From: Pampus argenteus
Taxonomy: Eukaryota; Chordata; Actinopteri; Scombriformes; Stromateidae
DNA: 64,000 nucleotides
NCBI GenBank assembly: GCA_036937835.1
Contig: CM072866.1
Span: 15,842,501-15,906,500, forward strand
Reading direction: 5' to 3'
Shown: positions 38,001 through 49,559 of the stretch, piece after piece
Layout of the letters: every line of letters begins with the position of its first letter
How positions within the stretch are numbered: position 1 is the first letter of the stretch
The notes under the pieces: model-generated
The model's database searches: none
What the model was told of the DNA's origin: nothing
What the model saw: the letters and a program-made list of their open reading frames with translations, nothing else
Program-made: the position numbers and the translations under genes

Positions 38001-39507
38001 AGGCGGTCTTTGGGTAGCTGTTATCTGGATAATGGCCAGCTGCTTCTCTCTCCCACACGCAATCTACCAAAAACTGCTGACATTTACATACAGGTAAAAT
38101 GATACATATTCATACAGATCAATAAGGACAGATTAAGTGGAAATGTATGATAATGTTTTCAGTTGAATCTCTGTGTACGTTTGTTGTGCATTTGTTGTGG
38201 TGGGTAGCAAAGATATTTAAAGAACTGTATCCAAGGACTTGGAGAAAGATTATTTCAGATCAGATATGGTGACATAAATTTGTCCTTCACACACTTTTAC
38301 AGCATACAAAAGTGGAAATGATGGACAACATTAGAATGAGAAGATATAAACCATTGTAGAAGAAATTCACCCGCTGAGGAATAAAGAGAAAAGAAAAAAC
38401 ATTCTTATTTGAACTTCTGTCAACATTTTCTTTAATTGCACAATTTCATCCATTTTTACCTGCACTCTGAAAACACTTTATTAGGAACACTTGTGCAATG
38501 TAATACAATCCAATACAACAGCTCTGCCATAAAGTCTACTTTTAGGAGTCTTATACATATTCTGTTGTTGCTGACATTGTCAGAAAGGTGATAATTCCAC
38601 CCTATTAACATAGATAAGGTGGGCAAAACATTTCAATGTAAGGTTTCACAGATATTTTCTAGCTAGATTAACTTTTTATCTTCTTATTCCTTATATAACC
38701 TTTTCTAATGTTTTGTGTCCATATCCAAGTTATTTATCACTTCTCATGTTCTCATGCACTCACCACTGTCCTCATTTTTACCTTCTTTGCAGTAAGGAGA
38801 AGGAGCGCAGCCTGTGCGTCCCAGACTTCCCAGAGCCATCAGACATCTACTGGCAGTACATTGACCTTCTGACCTTCATACTTCTTTACATGCTGCCACT
38901 TCTTATCATCACAGCTTCTTACGCCACAGTGGCTCGCCGGCTGTGGCGCCACAACGCCATTGGTGACACCACAACCGCTCAGCATGCTGCCCAGAGACGA
39001 AAACGGCGGCGGACCTTGGCCATGTTGCTCCTGGTGGTCGGGGTATTTGCTGTCTGCTGGTTCCCACTCAACTGCTATGTGGTGCTGCTGTCCAGCCAGG
39101 CCATCCACTCTTCTAACGCCCTTTACTTCTGCTTTCACTGGCTGGCTATGAGCTCCACTTGTTACAACCCTTTCATCTACTGCTGTCTGAATCCCACCTT
39201 CCGCCAGGAGCTCCGGCTCCGCTTGGACATGTGCAGGAGGAGACGGAGGGCTGTGGTCGGTTTGGAGCCAGAGCTCCGCCCTGCAGCCGCCTGCGCTCCT
39301 GGTCACAGAATTGCCTGGCCTGATAACCGTGATTCGTCGAGGCCAGGGCATGCTTTGTCTCACCCACAGACCTCTTCACAGCAGAGTCACGCCTCTTCCA
39401 GTCAGTCCGACAATCTTAAAGATACACACGTGCTCTTCATTGCCAGGCAGGTTCTCTCAGGACGAACTGACATCCTCTCAGTGGAGCCCATTGTAGCTGT
39501 GAGCTGA
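31212..39507 (+). CDS. gpr83: G protein-coupled receptor 83
   Basis: Exons 31212-31661, 32099-32224, 37960-38093 and 38793-39507 join to 474 residues (human 423; here the N-terminus and tail are longer). The start is the first ATG of the exon and begins a signal peptide (MRAVCVWLSVVLWMCSC). Sequons NGSS, NVSG and NRTS lie in the N-terminus and NSTW in the first outer loop. The seven helices carry the class A marks GNTLVCHVV (TM1), NLAVADIF (TM2), CHISRFVQYCS then LDRRQ (TM3, replacing DRY), VIWIMAS (TM4), LPLLIITASY (TM5), CWFPLNCYV (TM6) and NPFIYCCLN (TM7). C in TMCH and C in RSLCVPDF should form the usual disulphide. The tail ends SGRTDILSVEPIVAVS, close to the GPR83 C-terminus. The gene product is a plasma-membrane receptor, reported as a receptor for the proSAAS peptide PEN and expressed mainly in brain (family knowledge). 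Introns 2 and 3 hold Tc1-like and other repeats. Confidence 0.95.
31711..31752. repeat. (GT)n microsatellite just inside gpr83 intron 1
   Basis: GT repeat starting about 50 bp after the exon 1 donor. With the GT run at 32051-32090 it places a GT tract near both ends of this 437-bp intron. Confidence 0.9.
32051..32090. repeat. (TG)n tract directly before gpr83 exon 2 acceptor
   Basis: The TG run reaches to 8 bases before the acceptor (TTCCCTCAG, exon at 32099), leaving a pyrimidine tract of only about six bases. Confidence 0.95.
32446..32595 (+). mobile_element. Tc1/mariner-like non-autonomous fragment
   Basis: Starts with a terminal-repeat-like CACTGGTCACTTTATTAGGA. One frame then reads PPPDLSPIELLWDVVD, close to the SPDLNPIExLWD phrase of the Tc1 DDE domain, followed by a stop. 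Only about 150 bp remains, an internally deleted copy in gpr83 intron 2. Confidence 0.65.
33940..34290 (+). mobile_element. LINE 3' end fragment (L2/Rex1-like)
   Basis: Broken frames read VLASLYWL and APQIWNSLTF, resembling the reverse-transcriptase tail of teleost L2-type LINEs. About 170 bp later comes the usual 3' tail: GGAAAGCACTTTGCGCTCC, then GAAAAGTGCTTTACAAATAAA. A T-rich run (34185-34207) separates the two parts. This copy is dead. Confidence 0.6.
35790..35945 (-). mobile_element. Tc1 transposase C-terminal remnant
   Basis: The minus strand reads DLQQNPDVNIVESVWDYMKR, a decayed form of the Tc1 SPDLNPIENVWDxLKR phrase. A following Gln/His/Ile-rich end runs down to about 35795. A CA tract (35941-35978) interrupts the upstream part. 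Confidence 0.6.
35985..36035 (-). repeat. LINE-type 3' tail, reverse orientation
   Basis: TTACTTTATTTATCCCACAA and GGGGAAATTC read on the minus strand as the GAATTTCCCC...TGTGGGATAAATAAAGTAA tail, the same kind as at 20395 on the plus strand. The preceding CAAGTCAAGTCAA is the tail microsatellite. Confidence 0.55.
36790..36962 (-). mobile_element. SINE-like fragment
   Basis: Contains CAGTATCTTGCCCAAGGACG and, about 40 bp on, AATCGAACCAGCGGCC, which on the minus strand is a decayed tRNA B-box (GGTTCGATT). This order is usual in abundant teleost tRNA-derived SINE copies. Confidence 0.55.
37455..37690. repeat. GCTGCAAC-family AT-rich repeat, long copy
   Basis: Begins AGCTGCAACTAACAA, continues through AGATTAATCGATTAG, TAAATGTC, GATATTCAGTTTACTGTCAT, and GAGAAGCTGGAATCAAATGA. 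This is the order found in the abundant teleost DNA-transposon-like repeat with AGCTGCAAC ends. The right end is not evident. Confidence 0.65.
38470..38600. mobile_element. Half copy of Tc1-type MITE family
   Basis: Starts AACACTTTATTAGGAACAC, has CAACAGCTCTGCCATAAA at 38517, and TTGCTGACATTGTCAGAAAG at 38568. The last two blocks recur, with inverted orientation, in the element at 48741-48900. This copy sits in gpr83 intron 3 and lacks the second inverted arm. Confidence 0.6.
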
Positions 39508-40350
39508 CTGGAAAACTAGTATACCAGTATATGTGATTCTTAATCCTATTTTAGGATCATATTCCAAAGATGACATGAGATCTGAACATCTCAGAGATGT
39601 ATGGCTGGGCTCACACAGTGTAGTAGCAGCAGAGTCAGAGGAGATGTATTTGTGATGGAAACTGTAATTTTGTTTTCCATTAGGAACTGTACATATAATT
39701 GAACATATTTATTCTGGTTTCCCTTATTCATCTCGTTGTGTGCTCCACTGTTTGTCAAGAACAGTTCTCCACCAAAAAAACAAAAACATAAGAAAAAAAA
39801 ATCACCACAAGCCCCATTCAGCTGTTGATCTGTTGTCTGCAGATTTACTTTCCCCAGTCGAACTGTAGATGTTTGAATTTCATTTTCTGAACACGAACAC
39901 AAGATTACTTCAAGACTCAACATCTTGCTCGACAACAATAGTTGACAAAACCATCACGCCGCAAGATTCATTTAATAGACGCCCTGGAGCTTTCGATTAG
40001 TTAAAAAAAAAAGTCAGACAAAGTACAGTGTTGCACAATAGCTGAATTTGATTCATATTTGACATGTAGTTAACTATAAACAGAGTTTAGGGAAATTAAG
40101 TTTAAACATGAATACTGACAGAAAGTATTGAGAATGACAACAATAGTATAATAGTAACAATAATGATAATGATAGCAACAATATTAATAATAAGGGTAAT
40201 AAAGGGAAGGTGCTCATAGTTTTTTCTCTTTCTCTTTGATTCACTGTCATGTAGCCAAAGGGATAACAGTGTATGCACAAGAGAAAAACAATACCTGGCA
40301 TTAACATGCGATCTGATCACAAGTGAACTGATGTATTCTAATGTCAGTTC

Positions 40351-40756
40351 ACACCTGGCATTACAATACAACACATGCGTCTCGAGTGGCCACTTGTGAT
40401 CAGATCTCAGTTCCCCACTCTATATGCAAATAAACACGTACATCCAGCAGCAAAGACCAAATGCATTGTTGTTTTTAACTGACCAGAGGAAATATGAAGC
40501 AGACAACATTTTCGTGTGTATTCAATCTACAAAAATCCATTTTGCCTGTTGTGGCTTCTTCTAGTCGTTTCGCTTTAATTTGACTCGTGCAAACTTGGAC
40601 ATATTTGTGTACACACTGCTGAAAGGATGTGGCCATAAGCAGCTCAGACCGCCTCCACATGTGGTCTGAGTGATTGGATCTCAATGCATCCTCAATGTGT
40701 CACTCCTGCTGTTCACTTGTGAGCAGATAACCCAAGATGTGTTTAATGGCAGGTGT
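40351..40756. mobile_element. Non-autonomous DNA element with ACACCTGSCATTA terminal repeats
   Basis: The left end ACACCTGGCATTA is matched on the right by TAATGGCAGGTGT, the inverted form with one mismatch. Subterminal CACTTGTGATCAGATC and GTTCACTTGTGAGCAGAT are also inverted. The length is 406 bp, with no coding capacity. A partial piece of the same left end lies just before it (from 40293). A related copy is at 52130-53085. No clean target-site duplication was seen. Confidence 0.6.
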
Positions 40757-40952
40757 AAACATGGCCAGAGCTGTCTGCAGTCTAGACGTCATTTCTTCCA
40801 CATAATCCACACACATAATCTCAATTAATACTAACTGCTTTGTACCAAGTAGCTGTTAATTAGCTGTGTGCTACCAAGAACAAGCTAATATTGTGAATTG
40901 ACCCTTTGTTTCCACCCCTACACCAAATGAGAGCGTATGCAAACATAACTAA

Positions 40953-41007
40953 GGCTGTACATAGATAGTAACCTAACCCAGCGTTAGGTTACTATCTATG
41001 TACAGCC
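40953..41007. repeat. Perfect 25-bp inverted repeat (hairpin) with 5-nt loop
   Basis: Arm 40953-40977 (GGCTGTACAT...CCTAAC) and arm 40983-41007 (GTTAGG...ATGTACAGCC) are exact reverse complements around the loop CCAGC. Flanking bases do not pair. The transcript of either strand would fold as a perfect 25-bp stem. Confidence 0.95.
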
Positions 41008-43865
41008 AAATACGTCCTGTTTCAGACAGGGGCTGAAGTGAGTGGCTGCATAAAGAGTCAGTATGAGTTAAATTAAATTATTAAATTACGTTTTTTTTTT
41101 TTTTTTTAAAGAAAACATTCCAGTGGAGCACCAGAATTTAAATATAGACCTGGAAATGTGCGTGTCAAGTCCCTTTAAATATGCTAGCCCGTCACAGCTG
41201 ATAAAATCTGCAGGTGACAGTTGTGTCTGTTTATGTCTGAAATTAAGGAGCCATTATTCCAAAAATGGACAGAAATCTTCCACCATTGTAAATATTGTAA
41301 GTATCATTATTGATAGGCATAGCAACAGTAACTAAGTGGGTGGTTTAGTGGACAGTCAATTTGATCAATTTCACATTTTATTTATGCTTTCAGGTTTCAC
41401 TGGATTGACAGCTCCAACAGTACATGCAGATCAAATATGACCACACTAGATTCGGTTCACGCTGATAAAACCTCAAAAACAAAACCACAACAACAACAAA
41501 TGAAAAAATAAATAAAAACATTATCATCATTACTTGAGATGACTTTAATTGTGTGGACTTTTTTCATTTTATATTGCCCAAATTTCCAAATAATTATATC
41601 CCTGGAATATATAACCTTGAAAATATTCTGTACTCTGTACTCTAACCATTTGATAACCTGCAAATGATAGGTTATAGGGTAGAGTAGAGAGCATATTCAA
41701 GCAAAGACTAAAAAGAACTGAGAAAGTAAATTGCATTGATCAGGTAAAATGACCTCTGCTTGTGTTACTGGTATGGCCAGTTTCTAGTCATTGCATACAT
41801 ACCTTTTTAACCTTTTTTTTTATATCTTTACAGGCCTGATTCACATTGGTACCTTTTAATCCATGTAGTGTGCATGTTGTCACTTTATTTCTAATGAATG
41901 AAAGGAAGCAAAACTGTGTGTGTGCATGTAATTAGTACACATAAAATGTGTCATCCCATCTTGAAATTGTGTGGAGAAAATTGAAATGGGAAAAAAAAAC
42001 AAAAAACATATTTTCCTTTTTTTTTTTTTTTTAGAATTTAGGGCATATTGTTACTGCAACAAACTGAACTCACATTATGTGTCTGAGAACAACTGTGCAT
42101 TTACTGGAGATGGTTTTCAGAACATCTTGAGTCAAAGTTGGACAGATATTATATGACAAAATGTGTGTCCTAATCACAATTGCAGTTTTAAATAACTTGT
42201 ATATAACTAGTAGCTTGTGGCTCAAAATAACATTATTTCATCGCTAATGGATACGGCATTGTTGTCCTTCAGCATTCTGATATAAAAAAGAGTGTTGAAT
42301 TCACTCTTTTACTCAGGCTGCTCTAAAAAATAAATATAAAACTATATTGTTGTGAGTGTTCAGTGTTCCTTGTGAAAAAATGTGTGTTATGTCTCAGGAA
42401 GTAAAACTAGTAAAAATGGGTGTTCATGTGCAAAATTATGTAAACATACTGTAATGTAAAATGTAACTAATTACTGTAACTAATGAATCTGATGCTTTTA
42501 TGTTGGGGTTTGTTTGTTGCCTCATGGGAGTTACGTTATATCAACAAAGGAAAAATAATATTAAAAAAAAAAAATTATTGCAACTTAATGGTTCCTCTTA
42601 ATGTCAGTTCATCTTCCAGGGGTCATGTTGGAGGATTGTCAGTCACAAGTTTTGTAAGTGTCTGTTGTTTGTGTCATTCATAAAGGTAGTAAAAACAACC
42701 AAAGTTGATTCTAAACATTAGCGTTTAAAGTTCAGACTTTTCTTTTTTTGTTTTTTTGATACAATTAAAAGGAACAAAAAAATGCTGGAAAAAGAGATAC
42801 GCCTGTGGTTTAGTGTTTCAACAACAACATACCTTCAAAAAGAATGAAGCATGTAATATGATGGCATATGATATGTTTAATACATAAGATTTCATGATGC
42901 ATACTGCTGCTGTGCACATCACCCAATAGGAACAATAGAGTTGGAAATATTGGCGTGATATATATATGTGTCTGCTTCTTTTCCTTAAAATACCCTGAGG
43001 TTACTTAGAGTACATAGTCATCGTTGAGGAAAAGCTATTGCATTTACCCATACTCTAATGACAAGACATACTCTTCTGTTGAAGGTATTTAGTTTTAGCC
43101 TTGTATATAATAGGACACTCCGGATGGCCTTTGAAAAAGTTCCTATCCCTGAATGATTTTTTTTTTTTTTTTGCAGTGTGTGGGGTGACTCACAATGCTT
43201 GTAGAATTGGGTGGTTTTAATAGGTTTTTAAAAGGTCTCCAAATGAGACGCTTTTGAAAAATTCTAAAATTGTGTGCAAAAAAATAAAATAAAGCATTGC
43301 TTTTTTTTTAGTATTTCTCTATTCAAGAGAACTTTACAGCCCAAAGGAAATCCAAAGTGTCTTATTGATTGTAGACATATTTTATAGCACACAATTTTAG
43401 AAACCAAGGGAAAAAAAAACTTTTCTGACATACTTTTGAGGATTATTTTCGGCCATCAATTTTCTATACTCTCTTCATTGTGGGATGCCTTGAGGCAAAT
43501 TTGTGATATGTGTGTTTGGTTATTACATGAATAAAACTAAGACTTCTTTTCAAGATTCCAATGCCAGTGGAGATTGTTGATAGTGAAGACAACATCACGC
43601 ATGCTGAAGAAAGGTTGAGTAATCTTCTCCAGTCACACATCTAGCAAAGCTATTTCCAGGGAGAAACATATTTCACTGAGAGGTGTTGCAGTGTTTCCTG
43701 TATCAGTAATTCTTATCAGTGTAAACAAGCCTTCAGTATTCTTCATGATGTTGCAAAGAAAACTCCAAATCGTTACAAAACCAATAGCTAATCAACATAG
43801 CATAAGACCATCATAATTGGTTTATCCGATCCCGAGAGGATACAAGCAGAATGTGTTTGGTTCAG

Positions 43866-44135
43866 TGATTATTTTCATTATTAATTAAGCTGCAGATTAT
43901 CTTCTCAATTAATTGCTTAGTAAAAACATAAATCATCACATCATCGTCTTGTCTTTTTTCTGAAAAAGCCCAAAGCCCAAACATATTTGATTACTACAAT
44001 GTGAGACCAATAAAAGAAGCTAATTCTCATATCCAGAACTATCAAATGTTTGCTACCTTTGCTTGTAAAATTAGAAAAATGAATGTTCTTTCGATAGACT
44101 AACTAATTAATTGATTATTCATTGCAGCTGTAGTT
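43866..44135. repeat. GCTGCAAC-family AT-rich repeat, near-complete copy
   Basis: Left end with ATTAAGCTGCAGATTATC, centre with AGCCCAAAGCCCAAACATAT, right end with ATTGATTATTCATTGCAGCT. The two ends are inverted (AGCTGCA against TGCAGCT), as expected for a terminal-inverted-repeat element. The copy is about 270 bp. Confidence 0.6.
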
Positions 44136-44467
44136 TGATTCAAATTGCAATTATTTTTTCCTGGGGGAGAACCCTCAGACCCTGTTTTATTTTGCCCCCA
44201 GCCAATCAATAATCTGAAACTAATCTGAAACAGCACTTGTCAATAAAGTTCATCCTGACCAGGAGTGCAAACGCAGCCATTTACAGAACATCACTCTTGC
44301 AAATTATTGCAGTAGTAATGGGACAGAAGCACAATATGCTCTCAGTATGACTCACCCTTCATTTGATTGTGCAAGCACTTACCTGCAGTACACTTGGTCA
44401 TTATGGAAATGTCACAACTAAGGGTATGACTGTAATAACAGGAGAATTTAACAAATTATACTTTTAC

Positions 44468-44500
44468 ATAGAGTAGGGTCCAAAAGTCTGAGACCATTTT
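44468..44500. mobile_element. Tc1-type terminal repeat fragment
   Basis: GGGTCCAAAAGTCTGAGACC is a common terminal phrase of teleost Tc1/mariner copies. No matching transposase or second end was recognised nearby, so this is a solo remnant. Confidence 0.4.
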
Positions 44501-45378
44501 CTCTGGTACTGGAGCTTTAACTGCCACTGCCACTGCCATATACCTCCTCTGATATCCACGGAGTTACTATGAGGACATTAGCTCTTTGCTAATGCATTTC
44601 CATCCACCTATTTTTATGAGCTTTTTAAACATTATAAAACCTGGCGGCAAAGGTTTTTATGTTTGGCTGAGGTGTAGAAGATGGTGTATCAACAAAGACA
44701 AAATGGGACAAAGTGTGACGGAAACAAGGACTTCAGGCAAGTAAGTCATGATGTACATGAAGTATGTGACTTTAACATCATTGAAGCTTTCAGTCCACTG
44801 AGGAGATGAAACATGAGGGTAGACAAAATATATGTGGACCGTAATGTTCCTAAAGCAAACACATAAATACCATATTTCTAATCACACTTTGAAACACTCA
44901 CACTAACACACTAATTACCTCATCTTGTTGCATACTGTTATTCTGCACGATCTTTTTTATTGTTAAAGATCTAGACATGTTTTAGGATATATGAAAATAT
45001 CCTTCCTCATTTCCTTCCTCACGGAGGCTTCACATTTCCGCATCACATTTGTGTAAAATAGGCCTAACGATGACATAACTGTTTTAGGGGGGCTTCATCC
45101 ATAAAATTCTTTAAGTTAAGTTAACATAAGTTGTAGTTCTAGTAGTTTAAGGTGGCTTCACATCAGCTTCAACATTCAGTAATATTGGTTTCCACCTGCA
45201 TCCCATCTGCTCTCTGGCTGCCTCTTCCTGCTTTTTCAGTTTATCATAGAAAACCTTCATCAGAAACCCACTATCTTGACGTACACATTAAACACGTTTC
45301 ATAAATATGTAAGAGAAAATTGTTGCTGAGGCAATCACAGTAACCAAATTAAATGTTACAAGTCAGGAGAGCAAATAT

Positions 45379-45403
45379 GTGTGTGTGTGTGTGTGTGTGT
45401 GTG
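45379..45403. repeat. (TG)n microsatellite
   Basis: About 12 TG units in intergenic DNA. Confidence 0.9.
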
Positions 45404-47181
45404 GGTGCCTCCTTCTCAGCACACACAATCCACGAAGAACACAAATGCAGTTTCTCCTCTGTTATTAAAGGCCATGCCGAGGCAAAGGGCTGTTAAAATA
45501 ATTACCACTGTCAATATGTTAGCCTATTGACTACAGAGAAAAGAGACGACGAATACAATTATTCTCTACTATGATGTGGGTAAATGATTGTACCAAGCTA
45601 TGCATTGATTTAGCAGTACATTCATCAAGAAAGTTATTGGTCATAACAGGTAGTACTAGTTAATTGTGTTATTCTTAGGTCTAGGATTTAATTTGCCTAC
45701 TGCCAAGCCTTGCAGCTGTATGAGCTACTAACAGACGGCAACGTAAACACTTTCCAAATGTTTGGAGCGTTTAATTTTTTATGCATTTGGAGAATTCTTC
45801 ACAATGGGACGGTTGAGCTGACAGACTGTACTTGTTCTTGAAATGTGGACCTTGAAGGAGACCCTGGCCTGGGACACAGCTCATGTCTGTGTAGTTTGTT
45901 TCTACTGATTCAGTCATATATTGTTGTTCTCTTGCATCCCCTGTGTGTTTCCGCACTCTGGGCGCCTGTTCGCTGCATGAGCTGCAGTTAGCACACTGCA
46001 CTTGTCTTTTTATATTTTTATGTGTTGGCTGTCCAACACACAGTTTCTGAAATTTTCCTGCTTACCTGCTTGACTTTTACATATTTTCTCACCGCGCTGT
46101 CAGCTTCTTTTTCACCTGCTGTGACTGTGTTTGGGTTCCCATTACAAAACAGCACAAAATACCACAGAAGGGTAATAAACAGTGTGTGTCGACAAGACAC
46201 CCACAGACCAGTATTCATGTTTAGTAAAACATATAACTCTAACTAAGCAGAAGCAAAGATGTTATTTGCATATTTAGAAGTCTCTCTCTCTCTCTCTGGA
46301 GCAGGTGGAGCTGGTGAATTCACTGTTCACTTTCTCTTCTCCATTCTTGCATCTTTTATGAGAACATCTCTATGGATCGTGCTGGTTTTGTATGCTACAT
46401 GTGTAGGTTGCTGCTCTGTGATTGTAGCTGACCTTTATCATCTCAGACTTGACAGTTGGCTGATGAACAGCAGCTTTAATATTTTTGTTCATCGTGAGAC
46501 CAGTGTTCCCTTGTTTTTCCCAGGTTTGACAGGGTTTCAGACCTCACATCTAGTGAATGAAATGTTTATAGCTTGTTGTTCAGTGATTGACAACATACCA
46601 CAAAATATTTCATGTTCCCTTTTTCACCTCTGACTCCAAACACCACCGCGACCAGGCGTAGAGGGGATGACAGTAATTGTTGATCTGTTGTCCATCAACA
46701 GCACATTAAAGTCCATCATATGTTTTCTTCTTTCTATAGTTGAATGTTTGAGCGCCATCATATTCACAGATTCTGTTTTTTTTAAAAGAGTGAGAAGGAG
46801 GAGATATCATTTTAAAGATTTGAACAAGTTCATTTTTTTTTTTTGTGTAAAACCAAATCAAACACAAATTATTATTCAAAGTAGTGTTTTACATACATAC
46901 ATTTAAAACAAATTCTATAACAAATTATAGAATAGAGCTAGTTTAGTAGGTGGAGCACATTTTAATTCTGCATACAGAACTTTTTTTTTTATCTTTACTG
47001 TTTTATCTTTATAACTGTTGAATAGAAAAACATGGTCTGTCTTGTGAGTCTCTTTCCAAATCTGCAACCATACTTGCATCATACTTTGGAGGACTTGTTA
47101 TTATGTCACAGTATTTGGTAAATCTACACAACAGACTGACATTTAGACAAAAAAGTTGCAAGTATTAACTCACTAGTTTCT

Positions 47182-47300
47182 GGGCAGTGGTGGCTGAAAG
47201 GTTAGAGAAGCAACCTTGAGAGTAGAAGGTTGTCCAGGGAGTAAAGTGACCATACCCCATTACACCACTGAGGTGTCCTTGAGGGAAAGCTGCAGCCCTG
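47182..47300 (+). mobile_element. tRNA-derived SINE fragment
   Basis: GGGCAGTGGTGGCTGAAAGG then TTAGAGAAGCAACCTTGAGA and AGAAGGTTGTCCAGGGAGT correspond to a decayed tRNA-like head. The later CCATTACACCACTGAGGTGT and CCTTGAGGGAAAG match the usual body of teleost SINEs of this type. Confidence 0.6.
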
Positions 47301-48740
47301 TCAGGCAATGTATTTTCTTTATAATTAACATTTTGAGCTTTTTATTGAGGATATTTTTACCTCCACCTACCTCCCACATCACACACTACATAGCCATCCT
47401 TTAATGAAATATGAATATTTGCTGTGCATGAAAAGGTCAAGGACATTAAGTGAACGTGGACAAACTCTCAAGAGTGGCATTAACGAGTGGCCTCTTGACA
47501 GGTGTGGGGGTAACACACTACAAAAGTAACACGTTACAGGTAATATACGTATTACTTTTAGCAGTAACAAAGTAATATAACATGTTACTAAGAGGATTTT
47601 GGTAATATTATTACAGTTACTGTTGTCATGTAATGTGTTACCACAAACCTGGAAGTTGTAATTAGATGGTTTGACCACAGTTGGTCAAAATGGCTTCACA
47701 GCATGTCGTTCATCCTGGCGGCTTGGTTTGTTTACATTTAAAGATCATGATTTGGGTTCAGATTACTCCTTCGTTAAGCTCTGTCGTCATTCTTACAATG
47801 ATAATGATTAGGTTAATGTTTTCACCAAAAAAAACCAAAACCCCCATTCATCTACCTTGATCTTGCTCTACATATGTAGAAGGACAGTCTTGAATGTGTG
47901 CGCAATATGTTTTGATGTGATTATTGTTTGCGGTATGTAATTTGTGTGATATGTTGTTTACATTTCATATATTTTTTTTTTTTTACCAGTCATCTAAAGT
48001 AAACTAAAAAATATTTCATTATTGTTTGTTAGAGAAACACACAGTGATGTACCAGCAGATTAACAAATGAGAGGCGAAATTAATTTGAGCATATTGACTA
48101 CAGAAATGATGGGTTAATTGCAAATGTCGAGGTGGTCGTTAACCTCTGAGTCACAAGAGCACGCTAGTTATGGTAACTGGAAGGCAATAATTAATCACGG
48201 CAAGCCTTTGAGAAAAATCTTTGTTCAAAAACAGGATTCCTGGCTCGTCTCCACAGAGGCGCCATGTATCAGATGTAAGTACAATCATGTGTGCACTAGC
48301 TGTTTCCCTTTCCCCATAACCACATTTTTTCATGACCCTTAAATAGATCAAATTTATGGCCCCTAGAAATCTGAATAGTAAGGCCATATTATATTGTGTT
48401 TACACTTTACATGTGTTAGATTTACCACTAATGAATATTCAAAAACTAATAAAAGTACAACCAGGTTTACCAAGTATGTATTCTTAGAGAGATTAATTTT
48501 CTTTAAACAGATATTGGCTGTGCTCCAAAGAAAGAAGACAATGTGCTCCCTCTGGCAGCATATCACAGGAATCACACTTATCATCACTGCCAAACAATAA
48601 TGATAAAAGGTTTTTCTTGAAAAAGTGTACATGCAGGCCATGTTTACATCACAGCCAGCACAAGGAACATGCTAAGTTAATATTTCTGAAGGCACGTTGT
48701 GGGAGTGAGTGGTTTTCTGGTCCAATCTATTTTCCTGTGT

Positions 48741-48900
48741 ACATTTGCAGTTTTTGCTGACATTGTCAGAAAGGTGATAATTATATTTTCTGGGTGGTGG
48801 TGGCGGTGTACTTCCTATCCACCTTTCTGACAATGTCAGCAAAAACTGAAAATGTTTAAGCTTCATGAAAGTAGAATTTATGGCAGAGCTGTTGTGTTGG
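48741..48900. mobile_element. MITE with perfect 29-bp internal inverted arms
   Basis: Arm 48748-48776 (CAGTTTTTGCTGACATTGTC...) is the exact reverse complement of arm 48820-48848, and pairing continues outward to 48741 and 48855 with one mismatch. The 43-bp spacer is GGTGG-rich. A flanking block 48871-48895 (GTAGAATTTATGGCAGAGCT) also occurs inverted in the gpr83 intron 3 copy at 38517, tying both to one family. Confidence 0.75.
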
Positions 48901-49559
48901 ACAGGTGTTTCCTTGGTGGGTGTGTTTACCATAATGTTGTTTGACATTTTATCTGCTGTGTAGTCAAAACATGTTGGGTTTTTACCTGTTTGCACAGAGA
49001 TCCATAATCTATAATTGTCCAAATTGCTAAGACAAATGATTCAAAGATCAGAAAATGCATTGCATTGAGCAAAAGGTAACTATTCCAAATGTTTAAATGG
49101 CAAATCACTTTATAAATTTCACTCTTATCAAATGCTTTAATAGAGTGCATTATCCTAATTTTACAAAGAACAGTGGCCAGAGTTCATCTTGTTTCATGTC
49201 TGTTCAAGGAGTCATTTATGGCGTCATCTCCAAAGATATGGTGTGTAAGCTTTGCCCCTTCTGGGATCGTATCGCTTATCTCAGTGCAGGCCGTGTGGGT
49301 GCATGGAGCACAACAAAAAGACTGATTAGTCAGCTGAAGTTGGTTACGTGACGTGAACAGAAGCCATACAAGTGTCCCCCAGAAAGCTGTCTAAGAATGA
49401 TGCAGCTCTTTAATTTTATCAGACCTAAAGCAGCTATACGTAGACCAGTGTGATCGTGGATAGAAGAAAGTCATTTCTCTTCTCATGATTCTTTTTTCTT
49501 TTGATAAATCATATGGTTCATTTTATGACATGCAAAACTATTTTTCTATATTTGTATTT

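Noticed and set aside
46259..46633. 124-residue frame as a possible membrane protein
   Set aside because: Hydrophobic only in part, no family motif, no partner exon, and flanked by repeats.
49097..49351. 84-residue frame with a CxxCPFWDR-like phrase
   Set aside because: The Cys pair looked zinc-finger-like, but there is no second half, no splice-supported neighbour and no family I recognise.
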